NCBI GenBank assembly: GCA_024196135.1
Contig: JAMQCK010001274.1
Location: 1-10,110, forward strand
Source: Pleurotus ostreatus/Saccharomyces cerevisiae fusant
Taxonomy: Eukaryota; Opisthokonta
Length of the DNA: 10,110 nt
Reading direction: 5' to 3'
The notes under the pieces were generated by a model. That model made no database searches. It saw nothing but the letters and a program-made list of their open reading frames with translations, and was not told where the DNA came from. This document shows positions 1-8,099 of this stretch, piece after piece; positions within the stretch are counted from its first letter, which is position 1, and each line of letters begins with the position of its first letter. Made by a program: the position numbers and the translations under genes.

Positions 1-381
1 GGCTCTGTTGCGGTTTGTTACGCTTGCGAGACGGGCCTTGTTGTACTGGAAGGACGCCGCGCTGGGTAAAGGCGAAGTTCCTTTGAAGCATTCAAGGTGC
101 TCCGCGGACTGCACAAAATCGGACATGAAGGGGCAAGCAGACGATCTCGCAACACCCCCAATGCTTCCCAGACCTTCTGAACTTCTGATGATCCCTTCGA
201 TGTCCATCCTAGGCTGCGATCGACGACCAACTCTGGCTTGTCGTAAAGGCCATACTTGCCCCGATATGCCTCACCTGCTCCAAGCTGGCTGGATACGCAT
301 CGCCAGCTTCGGGATGCTCAAACATGGGTCGCTCGTGGCCTCCGGATTGTGCTCGGCTCCGGAATTGCGCGACAAGGACAT
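1..381 (-). CDS. Possible 5' end of an unrecognised minus-strand gene (partial)
   Basis: Weak prediction. On the minus strand an ATG at 381-379 opens 35 codons, starting MSLSRNSGAEHNPEATSDPC, to a good donor (GTGAGG) just below 275. A 42-base intron (233-274) ending CCAG restores the frame. The next exon (232-1) stays open for 77 codons to the window edge and includes DIEGIIRSSEGLGSIGGVAR and SAEHLECFKGTSPLPSAASF. The combined frame gives about 113 residues without a stop. I recognise no domain, signal peptide or membrane segment. Third positions are not strongly GC-biased, unlike the confident genes here, and the intron is shorter than its neighbours. If real, the gene diverges from the transporter at 977 and shares a roughly 600-base promoter region with it. 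It could equally be a chance open frame in GC-rich DNA. Confidence 0.25.
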
Positions 382-976
382 GGTGCAACTGTCAGCGACA
401 AGACAAGCTGCGACGCCGCGACAGGAAGAGGCCGGTCGTCGACAGCCCACAAACGTCGTCGCGGGCGATAGAGCGCGCGCTCTTCCGGTGTTTTCCTGCG
501 CTCGCGTCAAGCCTCACGAGGGGCAGTCAGACCCCAAGTCGGGCTTCATATGGGTGTGGGCCCATAGCGCGCCGGTGGCTGGCCCAGGCGACCGGTCATC
601 TGCGTGCTAGCCGTAGCGCGGGGGGTGGCTGCTTGTCAACCGGGGCGCGGCGGGCGGGGGCAGCCTCAAGCTTTGGATCTTCTCCCCCTGCGCGCGTGTC
701 ATCTCCGAAGAACGGTCGCTCGGATAAGCTCGGCGTGGGCGCGTACTTACGGCGGGAGAGGGGACGCGGGCGTACAATCGCTGACGCGCGGGTGCAGTGC
801 CTGGGCTCTGGGGTTCGCGAGTTCGCAGCCTTTTGACGGGGCGCTTGAAGGCTTTTTTATCTTCGCGACTTGCTTCCAGCTTGCGTCCTGCGAGCACTGC
901 GTTACGGCCCCCCTTGCACTGCGGCGCACTTGCGCACAACGACGACGACAGCGTACGACCCACCGACGACAGTGAC
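382..976. other. Intergenic region upstream of the first transporter
   Basis: No gene is recognised here. Several overlapping frames stay open on both strands (for example to 610 and 836 on plus), but their translations are low-complexity, rich in Arg, Ser and Ala, and resemble no family. No clear TATA box precedes the ATG at 977. The last 130 bases are pyrimidine-rich with TTTTTTATC and several GACGACGAC-type runs, and could be core promoter and 5' leader. A GATAAG at 723-728 could be a GATA-factor site, but its preceding G departs from the HGATAR consensus. Confidence 0.5.
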
Positions 977-3294
977 ATGACTTCGACGGAAGACTTGCGA
1001 CATGAGACGGAGGACCCATCGAAGTTGGTGGCGTTGAAGATCGACCAGCGACAAGCGGATGAAGAGAAGGGTGCGGTATTGTCGGATGGCGATAGTGGCG
1101 CCATAGACGAACGACGACTGCTGTGAGTAGTCCATGCTGGTCGACGAAGGGTTGAGCGATGAATTGTTTCCAGACGAAAGATTGACATGCGCATGTTGCC
1201 TCTGCTGGGCGCGCTCTACGCGTTGGCTCTCGTCGACAGGTCCAACCTATCCGTCGCTCGCGTTGCCGGGTTGGACGCCAGTATCGTAAGCCGTCTCCAC
1301 AGATACTGACAAGATATCCGACCTTGTATCCAGGGCCTCAGCGTTGGCGCCCGTTACAGCATCGTATCCCTGATCTACTTCGTCCCGTACATCGTCCTGT
1401 AAGTCTTCAGCCACATAGTCGACCGTACACCACTCACCTTCCATCTAGGCAGCTCCCGTGCAACATCATCGCACGCAAGGTCGGCGCGCGGCGCTGGCTC
1501 GCTGGCTGCGTCGTCTCCTGGGGCATCGTCCAGCTCGCGATGGGCTTCGTGCCCAACTGGACGACGCTTGCCGTACTGAGGTGCGTGAGATGAATTTCCG
1601 GATAGCCACGGAGCTTACGAGTTGCCATCTCCAGAGCGCTCCTCGGAGCTTTTGAGGTACGCACTCCCCGCGCCGGCCATAAAGGAGAATGCGGCGACGG
1701 ACTAACCCCCCACCGCAGGCTGGCTTCTTCTGCGCCCTCGTCTTCATCATCACGACCTGGTGAGCAGTCATGGGCCTTACACTCTACTCAACGTCCCCCT
1801 GCTTGGCCGCCCCTACTTAACCTCCGCGAACGAGAGTTAGTATAACTCACCGTCCTCTTCGTCAGGTATAAACGCCACGAGGTCCAGACACGGTCCGTCC
1901 GCCTTCGCTGCTGCTTCTCGAGCCGCGCTCATCATCCGCTTCCGCGGCAGGCTTGGCGCGTTCTATCTCGTCTCCGTCTTCGTCGCGGGATTTAGCCCGA
2001 TATTCGCGTACGCGGTCAGCCTGCTCGGGAATATCAGCAAGACCCCGGGATGGGCGTATATATTTGTGAGTGCTCAGCGAGACGGACGTCTAAGATGTCT
2101 GCTTTCCAAGGCGACTGGTCTGACTGGCCTTCGTTCAGATCATCGAGGGCGCAATAACCATCCTCTTTGGCGCGGTGACCTGGTTTTTTGTGTCAGACTT
2201 TCCGGACCGGAATAGGTTCCTTACAACGGCGGAAACGGCGTATGTGCTCTGGCGCATCGAAGACGATCGAGGCGATGCCCTGCCGGACGCGATGTCGTGG
2301 GCAAAGGTGCGCCAGCACCTGATGGACTGGAAGATATGGGTGTATGGTGCGTACCTGTTTCTGTCTGCTGCGACCTTCGAGGCTGACGCTGGGCTCGTCC
2401 CAGGCTTTATGTACATCGCGGCAACGATGCCGGCTTACAGCGTCGGGTTTTTCATGCCCATCATATTGCACGATGGTATGGGCTGGAGCATATCGAAGAC
2501 GCTGCTGTTGGTACGTTGTCAACGATCTGGGACGCGATCGCGGGCTAACGACCTACCTTCAGAGCGCCCCTCCGTATATCGCAGCGGTGAGACCCGCTCT
2601 AGCGCGACGTGCAGATCAACCTGTGCTTACAGCGTCCGTCAATCTTCAGGCAGCCACGATCATCGTCTTCTCGTACCTATCCGACCGGACCCGCCATCGC
2701 GCTGGGTTCATTGCCATCCTAGCACTCATGACCACGGCGGGAGTGCTTGCGACGGCGTACGCGTCCCAACCCGGAGTGCGGTATTTCGGTGAGATTAACC
2801 TGCTAGCTCGACGATCGTACTCGGACTCACCGCTGATCAGGGCTCTTCCTCACCAATTGTGGCGCCTCGGCTGCGGTCCCGGGAATCCTGGCATATGTGC
2901 GTCCTGAATTTGTGCGGAGTTCACTGGATGGTTGACACACCTCTGCAGTCCGCCAACAACATCGTCTCGCAGTCCAAGCGCGCGGTCACTACCGCGCTCG
3001 TAGTCTCCTTTGGAGGCATCGGAGGTGAGAAAACACCGTCCTCGTGCTCTGGGATGGTAGCACGCGGCCCAGCTCGTGACTCACTCGTGATGTCTTCCAG
3101 GAATAATGGCGACCACTGTCTTCAGGCAGCAGGACGCGCCACGATACCGGCCGGGGGCGATCACCACGATCGCCTGCCAGGGTATGCTGTTAGTGTTGCT
3201 GGCTGGCATGTCGGCATACTTTCACGTACAGAACGCGCGCAGGCGCCGCTTGATTGCGCAGGACGGTGTCGCGCGGTTCCTGTACACTCTGTGA
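977..3294 (+). CDS. MFS transporter 1, anion:cation symporter (Dal5/Tna1-like) family
   Basis: Predicted plasma-membrane uptake permease of 487 residues. Exons: 977-1122, 1174-1285, 1334-1398, 1449-1580, 1635-1656, 1719-1759, 1866-1892, 1951-2065, 2139-2346, 2404-2510, 2563-2586, 2650-2788, 2841-2896, 2949-3024, 3101-3294; the frame closes exactly. A charged cytosolic N-terminus of about 50 residues leads to the family signature IDMRMLPLLGALYALALVDR and SNLSVARVAGLDASIGLS. Twelve membrane segments follow. Other landmarks are the loop after segment 2 (NIIARKVGARRWL), WYKRHEVQTR after segment 4, FPDRNRFLTTAETAYVLWRI in the central loop, SDRTRHRAG after segment 8, and a C-terminus ending FLYTL. 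Oddity: the usual FPG of segment 4 (FEAGFFPG) reads FEAGFFCA. The donor at 1893 (GTCCGT) is weak. Known relatives carry nicotinate, allantoate, biotin, pantothenate or tartrate; the substrate here is undetermined. It is a tandem paralogue of the gene at 4241. Confidence 0.93.
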
Positions 3295-3329
3295 ATCGAC
3301 TCGACGGCGCCGATACGCGTCGGAGGCTT

Positions 3330-3341
3330 TGACTCGAGTCA
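3330..3341. repeat. 12-base perfect palindrome TGACTCGAGTCA
   Basis: The sequence TGACTCGAGTCA is its own reverse complement and holds two inverted TGACTC half-sites of the type bound by fungal Gcn4/Cpc1 bZIP activators. The usual Gcn4 site is the overlapping TGACTCA, so this is a wider arrangement. It lies 36 bases after the stop of transporter 1 and about 900 bases before transporter 2, an unusual place for an activator site. The symmetry is certain; any function is a guess. Confidence 0.4.
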
Positions 3342-4176
3342 GTGATCTCGACTTGTTTTTCGTTATTGGACTAGGAGACATACCTCATTGCGAGGTTATA
3401 CTGTATTGGATACTCTCATTGGAGAGTGCGTTGGAGACTTGTGTATATATCTTCCTGCCTTGATATACGTTGCAGATGCTGTTGCCTTGTGAGGGACTGC
3501 GCTAAGTTCAACGACTCTGAATTACCACCAGTGAGGTGCGTCGCTGGATGATCATGCAGCCCGCCCCCCTCGGACACGGGCGAGGACTCTGCCCGTGCTC
3601 CGCCCATCTTTCCAGTGCTTCCATGGCTCCGCCCCTCGAGCTAGGGCAGCCACTAAGGACGCGCTTACCAGCTCTGATCTGTGCCGCCTCTCACGGGATG
3701 GAGCACTCTATCAGACAGCATTAGCTTGCACAAACGGCAGAGACTACGCACATTGAGGGCGATGCGTCAATGTAGGCGAGCCAGGCCTTTACAAAGACGC
3801 CTCGTTGCACGTTTAGCGGCGATTCCTCAATGGTTGTCAGGATAAGCGCGCAGGGAGTTAAGGTTATTTGGGCAGTCCTTGCTCGGCACATACCTACGAA
3901 CACAAAAGGCCAAGTCCGTCACAGACGGAGGTTGCAGCGCCATTCCATCAGGGTTTTCCGTGAGGCAAATGGAAGCAGAAAAGGAAGGCGGTGGGGATCC
4001 GTGCATGTCAGCATGCTTTTCCAGGACGCGATTAGTGTGGTGGGGACGTCAGAAGGAAGAGTTTAGGCGAGCCGGGGCATTCACTTCAGCAAGGATGCGC
4101 GTCAGAAGGGGATCAGTTTGGTAGGTTTACGAGAGGCACGCACGGGCGGTATGTGGGCCGGTGGCCGGGTGGAGGC

Positions 4177-4182
4177 TATATA
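4177..4182 (+). promoter_or_regulatory. TATA box of transporter 2
   Basis: CTATATAGG carries TATATA 64 bases before the ATG at 4241, flanked by GC-rich DNA so that it stands out. That spacing fits a fungal core promoter with a 5' leader of roughly 20-35 bases. This supports 4241 as the true start, as does the initiator-like CTCACTATC directly before the ATG. Confidence 0.6.
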
Positions 4183-4240
4183 GGCGAAGACGCGGATGAG
4201 TTGATTAATTTCTGCCCTAGCGCCTTCGCCCCTCACTATC

Positions 4241-6465
4241 ATGGACGTCTGCTTCACCCCTCCGACTGACAATACGGACACACAGTCCGAGGAAGACAAG
4301 TACAAGAGCTCGGGCTCGGGTTGCGAGCTGCCGGAACTCAAGATGGCTGCGACTCCCGCCGCGGGACGTATTTCGCATCGCCGCCTTATGTGCGTACTGG
4401 TCGTGAGGCCTTGGGATGTTGAGGATGACACTGAGCTGCGTGCAGGTTGCGTATCGATTGCCGTATCCTGCCGCTGTTCGCTGGTCTATATGCCTTTTCC
4501 TTGATTGACCGAATAAACATGGGTTCGGCGAGGACGGCTGGGATGGGAGACGATTTGGTGAGCTCGCCTTAGTCTGTACGTGATGAAGCGCTCACCGAAG
4601 TAAACTTTCGCAGGAGCTAAACAAAGGAGCGCGCTACAGCATAGCTACGTGCATGTACTTCATCCCCTACATCCTATTGTGAGCGGGACCGCGCTGCCAT
4701 CTGGACGCCACTCACCTCTAACGTTTGCAGCCAGGTCCCAGGAAATTTATTACTACGGAAGTTTGGCGTCCGAGCTTGGTTATCGGCTATCGTCGTCGGC
4801 TGGGGCGCGGTCCAGGTTGGAATGGGCTTCGTATCATCCTGGGGATATCTGACGCTCTGTAAGTGAAGCATAAGCTTTCATACCGCAGATAGCTGAAGGC
4901 TAATCACCAGGTCGGGTGTTGCTTGGTGCGCTAGAGGCCGCCTTCTTTCCGGGACTTGTTATGGTCATTTCGACCTGGTGAGTCCTGCGCCAGTTCATCA
5001 GTAGGGGCGAAACAGCTGACGATGTTGTCAGGTATACCAGATATGAGGTCCAGACGAGGTAGGTTCATTGCTCCTTTCGCAATCGCGCAGCTCGTTGAAC
5101 GACGTTCTTAGACTTGCGATCTTCTACCTCTCGTCCCTTGCGACCGCAGGCTTTTCGCAGATCCTCGCCTACGGTCTAAACATGCTCAATGGCAAGGGCG
5201 GTCTGCACGGCTGGCAATGGATCTTTGTGGTCGAGGGCGCCGCCACCGTACTGCTCGGCGGGCTTGCGTTTTGGCTGCTTCCCGAGTTCCCGGATCGCAA
5301 CACGTTCCTGACGCCAGAGGAGACGGCGTACGTGCTGAAGCGCATAGAGGATGATCGCGGCGATGCGATGCCTGATGAGTTGACGCTGCATACGGTCCTG
5401 CGGCACCTGAGCGACTGGACGTTGTGGGCTTACGGTGCGTAACGACTGCGCTTGACCAGCGGTGTCTTGTTAACGGCCGGTCCCTTCATGTAGGTGTCAT
5501 GTTCGCTTGCGCAACGATACCTTCGTACGCATTAGCGTACTTCGTGTCGGTGATCTTGCACGGGATAGGATATAGCAGGGCGCAGGCGCTCATCTTGGTA
5601 TGGGTGAGGGAACGGTTAGAAGAGTCATTGTACTGATACACACGCAGAGTGCATTTCCATACCTTCCCGCCGTACGTGCTCGTCTCCTCGTCCAACATGG
5701 GGGAAGACTGACCACCTGCCTACAGATCGCAAGCGCGGTCCTGTTCGCCCGTTTGGCCGATAGGTACAAGCGCCGCGGCATCTTCATCGTCGCACAAGCC
5801 CTCATTACCATCATCGGACTGTCACTAATGGCGTTTGCGAGGCAGAACTCTGTAAGATACTTCGGTGAGTTGCTCTACTGGTCGGACTTGTTCACACCTT
5901 GCTAACGGGGCGAAGGAACGTACCTCGCTACGGCAGGGTCGTCAGGATGCATACCGAATATTCTGTCATACGTACGTCCCGCTTCGTGGTATTTTGGTCA
6001 GGCTACTGACCTTGAGAGTAGGGGTCCAACAACGCAGTCTCGCAAAGCAAGAAGTGAGTCTTAGAAAATATCAATGACTAGAATCGCTGTCTAATTGCTG
6101 ACGAACCGTGAAGGAACGTGCAGACCGCGCTGACGGTGACCTTTGGCGGAGTCGGAGGGTGCGGCTTTCCGTGCAACGCATCGAGGTCGACAATTGATCA
6201 GGTATTGCAGGATCATCGCTTCCATGGTATATCGGGAGGCCGATTTTCCCGACTATGTTCCCGGTACGCGGTGTCGTCCTCATGTCCATGCCGTTGCTGA
6301 CAGAAAAACGTGTTAGGCTTGTGGACGACGATCGGTGCCCAAGTCGTGCTGATCCTGCTGGTCGGCGTCACCTCCCTACACTTCCGTCGCATGAATCAGC
6401 TGTCGCGGGCGGGGAGGCTATCGCACCCTCTCGAAGGCCAGCCGGGCTTCTTCTATACGTTATAA
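4241..6465 (+). CDS. MFS transporter 2, anion:cation symporter (Dal5/Tna1-like) family
   Basis: Second uptake permease, 490 residues. Exons: 4241-4389, 4446-4557, 4614-4678, 4731-4858, 4911-4977, 5032-5058, 5112-5434, 5494-5597, 5648-5671, 5726-5864, 5916-5971, 6022-6053, 6114-6158, 6211-6263, 6317-6465; the frame closes exactly. After a polar N-terminus of about 50 residues come IDCRILPLFAGLYAFSLIDR and INMGSARTAGM (segment 1), VPGNLLLRKFGVRAWL after segment 2, GALEAAFFPG in segment 4 with the family FPG intact, WYTRYEVQTR, the long exon encoding segments 5-6 and FPDRNTFLTPEETAYVLKRI, ARLADRYKRRG after segment 8, EADFPDYVPG before segment 12, and the C-terminal end GQPGFFYTL. Twelve membrane segments are expected. 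The 52-base intron at 6159-6210 has two AG choices; only the second (GCAG before 6211) keeps the frame and the motif. The substrate cannot be inferred. Confidence 0.94.
5996..6011 (+). repeat. Hairpin inside a transporter 2 intron
   Basis: GGTCAG, a four-base loop GCTA, then CTGACC form a perfect six-pair stem within the 50-base intron at 5972-6021. The CTGAC in the right arm, 11 bases before the TAG acceptor, is also the best branch-point candidate, so the stem would pair with the branch site. The symmetry is seen directly; any effect on splicing is inference. Confidence 0.4.
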
Positions 6466-6669
6466 TGTAGTCAATCAACAAACATGCACGGTCAGAAAAG
6501 ATCTAGGGCGGTGTTAGAGATCGGGGATCAGCCTCGCGCGCGGCGACATAGTGCAGACATTGTTCTCCGTCGGCTTCTGTCCCCGTATGGTGAGTGTTGT
6601 CGCCGTCGAGGGTGTCGTGACTGCCTCATGGGATGCATGCGCATCCAGGGTCGCTCGATCAAATGCGCA

Positions 6670-6675
6670 TATAAG
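6670..6675 (+). promoter_or_regulatory. Possible TATA box of the gene at 6749
   Basis: CATATAAGC gives TATAAG 79 bases before the ATG at 6749, after which the leader becomes C/T-rich (CTCTCTCTTCC, CCTTCTCTCACC), a common pattern between TATA and start codon in fungal genes. This supports a transcript starting about 6700 and translation from 6749. Confidence 0.45.
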
Positions 6676-6748
6676 CTGATGGCTGACGGCTTACCTCTCT
6701 CTTCCAACGGTGACCTTCTCTCACCACCCCGTCGCTCCTGCCTCGAAG

Positions 6749-7219
6749 ATGGTCGTGCCCAGCTCGCCTCGCTCGATGCAGTTGATGAACGGGTACAGGG
6801 ACTCGTCCCACAGCGTCGAGGTCCTCCTCCAGGAGTACATCCCCGGCAAGGGGGAGTACTGCCTGCGCTGGCACCTGGGCACGCACAAGCACAGGCCCGG
6901 GGTCGGCGTCTACCAGGAGGTCATATTCCGTCCCTGGGGAGACTACCCGTTCGAGGAGCCGAACCTCCACGAGCGCCGGTACGCCGACATCGACGGGCAC
7001 CCGCGCATGTCGTTCGGCCTCGTCTCCCGCGACGACCGCGAGTTCATCCTCGAGTACGCATGCGATCTCGTGGACGAATGCGCCGGAAAACAAAACGCCA
7101 ACCACCTCTGGATGGCGAAGCTCCTTCGGAAGCTATCCAACGAAAAGATCGTCCAGAACGACTTCTATCACGACGCTCTGCACCGATTCTTCCCTGCGCA
7201 GCGGGCTCTGCACATCTGA
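6749..7219 (+). CDS. Unrecognised single-exon protein, 156 residues
   Basis: I do not recognise this protein. The ATG at 6749 has a good context (GAAGATGG: purine at -3, G at +4); the frame is open further upstream but has no earlier ATG. Coding is well supported: third positions are strongly C/G through the core, and the residue mix is protein-like, with many aromatic, His and charged residues. Notable stretches are VEVLLQEYIPGKGEYCLRWH (about residues 23-42), GVYQEVIFRPWGDYPFEEPN, DIDGHPRMSFGLVSRDDREF and a probably helical C-terminal part (LWMAKLLRKLSNEKIVQNDF). There is no signal peptide or membrane segment, so a soluble intracellular protein is likely. It has no intron, in contrast to every other confident gene here. 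It starts 283 bases after transporter 2 on the same strand with its own TATA candidate. An antisense open frame of 148 codons over the same bases is a by-product of its GC-rich third positions. Confidence 0.72.
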   Translation: MVVPSSPRSMQLMNGYRDSSHSVEVLLQEYIPGKGEYCLRWHLGTHKHRPGVGVYQEVIFRPWGDYPFEEPNLHERRYADIDGHPRMSFGLVSRDDREFILEYACDLVDECAGKQNANHLWMAKLLRKLSNEKIVQNDFYHDALHRFFPAQRALHI

Positions 7220-7421
7220 GCGTCGTCGGTATCAGTATCTCGATCGTTGTATCATTTGTAACATACCTGTGGACTTTGGGCTTTGTGGGGATTCTGGATA
7301 TGCAATGGATATGGGTTTGGGCCATGGATTTCTTGAGTGCGAGTGTCAGATCCTTGTGTTAGCGTTTCTACCTACCGAGCCGTAGCGCCACATAGTGTCG
7401 GCCAATCAGGCTCTGTAAGTA

Positions 7422-7584
7422 TCATGTCGGGTACAGCGCAACGAAGCGACCAGTGAAGCTGAACCGCGAACTCTCGGTGACGGCGCTGAACTTGACCTCA
7501 TCGCTCAGGTTGGTAGACCGCAAATTGCACAGCATATAGCCAGTGAATAACGCTCGTTCGGTACGTAGATTCCAATGGTATGCG
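7422..7584 (-). pseudogene. Possible terminal exon or gene remnant
   Basis: Reading minus from 7584, just after an AG acceptor candidate (TTGAAG), a frame of 53 codons runs to a TGA at 7424-7422. The last 30 codons use mostly C or G at third positions (GAG GTC AAG TTC AGC GCC GTC ACC GAG), resembling the real genes nearby, and translate to STNLSDEVKFSAVTESSRFS followed by FTGRFVALYPT. No convincing upstream exon or start was found before eL33, and no family is recognised. A last exon of a small unknown gene and a decayed remnant are both possible. Confidence 0.18.
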
Positions 7585-7643
7585 CTTCAAGTCGAGCAGA
7601 ATGTCGTCACACTGAATGCGTACTCAGTGCAGGAGGTGAACGA

Positions 7644-7660
7644 GGGCGCGCGGCGCGCCC
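7644..7660. repeat. 17-base perfect GC palindrome
   Basis: GGGCGCGC, one central G, then GCGCGCCC: two 8-base arms that are exact reverse complements, all G and C. As RNA it would fold to a stem only with part of the arms unpaired, since the loop is a single base; as DNA it is a symmetric site for a dimeric binder. It lies in the gene-poor region between the convergent genes ending at 7219 and 8100. It is not followed by a T run, so it is not a bacterial-type terminator. Confidence 0.5.
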
Positions 7661-8099
7661 CGGCTTGAACCTCAAGGCTTCACGTGATAATATCTCCTTT
7701 TCGCAACTGACAGTGACGATGACTCAGGCGGTCCTCTGGACCCCTGGCCGCCGCGGTCTCACAGATATGGACGCGAGCCTTATGGGTGCACCTGAGGCAT
7801 TTCGGCGGGAAATAATCTGCAATGCGCACGATGCGACATGATGGTGACTAGTGATCAAGCATCAAGCTGCTCGCTTGTACAGGGACAAGTCGATTGACGG
7901 CAGAGCGTCCGGGACGCCTCATGCCAAATCTCATGAAAGGCTATCAGAACTCAGACTTGCAACGACTTCCGCCAATTTTGTGTAATGATCACACTGAACG
8001 GATTGCAGATGAAAAAAATGGGCTTAGACGCGCGCATAGGGCATATCATATTGCCATACAGCTGTAGGGACATGGGCGTGATCGTAGTGTACAAGCGAT

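Larger units (their letters stand above)
3295..4240. other. Intergenic region between the tandem transporters
   Basis: 946 bases with no recognisable gene. The first part would be the 3' untranslated region of transporter 1, with AT-rich stretches near 3395-3470, though no AATAAA was seen. The rest is presumed promoter for transporter 2. It contains CCGCCC/CCGCCCC boxes around 3600-3640, a GATAAG at 3841-3846, a reverse GATA site (CTATCA, 3708-3713), and a 10-base direct repeat TAGGCGAGCC near 3774 and 4066. All are short enough to arise by chance. Short open frames here (62-109 codons) show no family resemblance. Confidence 0.55.
7220..8099. other. Gene-poor region with doubtful coding fragments
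   Basis: 880 bases between two convergent genes, so it should hold the 3' ends of the gene at 6749 and of eL33. No complete gene could be built. Three short frames look somewhat coding but conflict with one another. On minus, 7584-7422 ends in a well-biased stretch (SDEVKFSAVTESSRFSFTGR, stop at 7424-7422). In another minus frame, a run of about 41 codons stops at 7500-7498 (includes DDILLDLKRIPLESTYRTSV). On plus, 7575-7841 has 88 codons. They could be remnants of a decayed gene, a poorly conserved small gene, or chance. A CACGTG at 7681-7686 and a TGACTCA at 7720-7726 are isolated motif matches. Confidence 0.45.

Noticed and set aside
8..610. 200-codon plus-strand open frame at the left edge
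   Set aside because: Composition is random-looking, other frames are open over the same bases, and there is no family resemblance or usable promoter.
607..1194. 195-codon minus-strand open frame
   Set aside because: It overlaps exon 1 and intron 1 of transporter 1 in antisense and has a Ser/Arg-rich translation without motifs.
1657..1865. Frameshift or stop-containing damage in transporter 1
   Set aside because: The apparent breaks are all removed by introns with GT-AG ends, and the spliced frame closes at exactly 488 codons including the stop.
723..3846. GATAAG motifs (723-728, 3841-3846) as nitrogen-control sites of the transporters
   Set aside because: Each is a single copy preceded by G, which departs from HGATAR, and six-base matches are expected by chance at this length. 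Kept only as a note in the intergenic entries.
6659..7105. 148-codon minus-strand open frame opposite the gene at 6749
   Set aside because: Its Val/Leu/Glu/Asp-rich translation is what GC-rich third positions on the plus strand produce. The plus frame has the balanced composition, good start context and TATA candidate.
6484..7362. 292-codon plus-strand open frame
   Set aside because: It is out of frame with the well-biased gene at 6749-7219, reads Arg/Pro-rich over it, and matches nothing.
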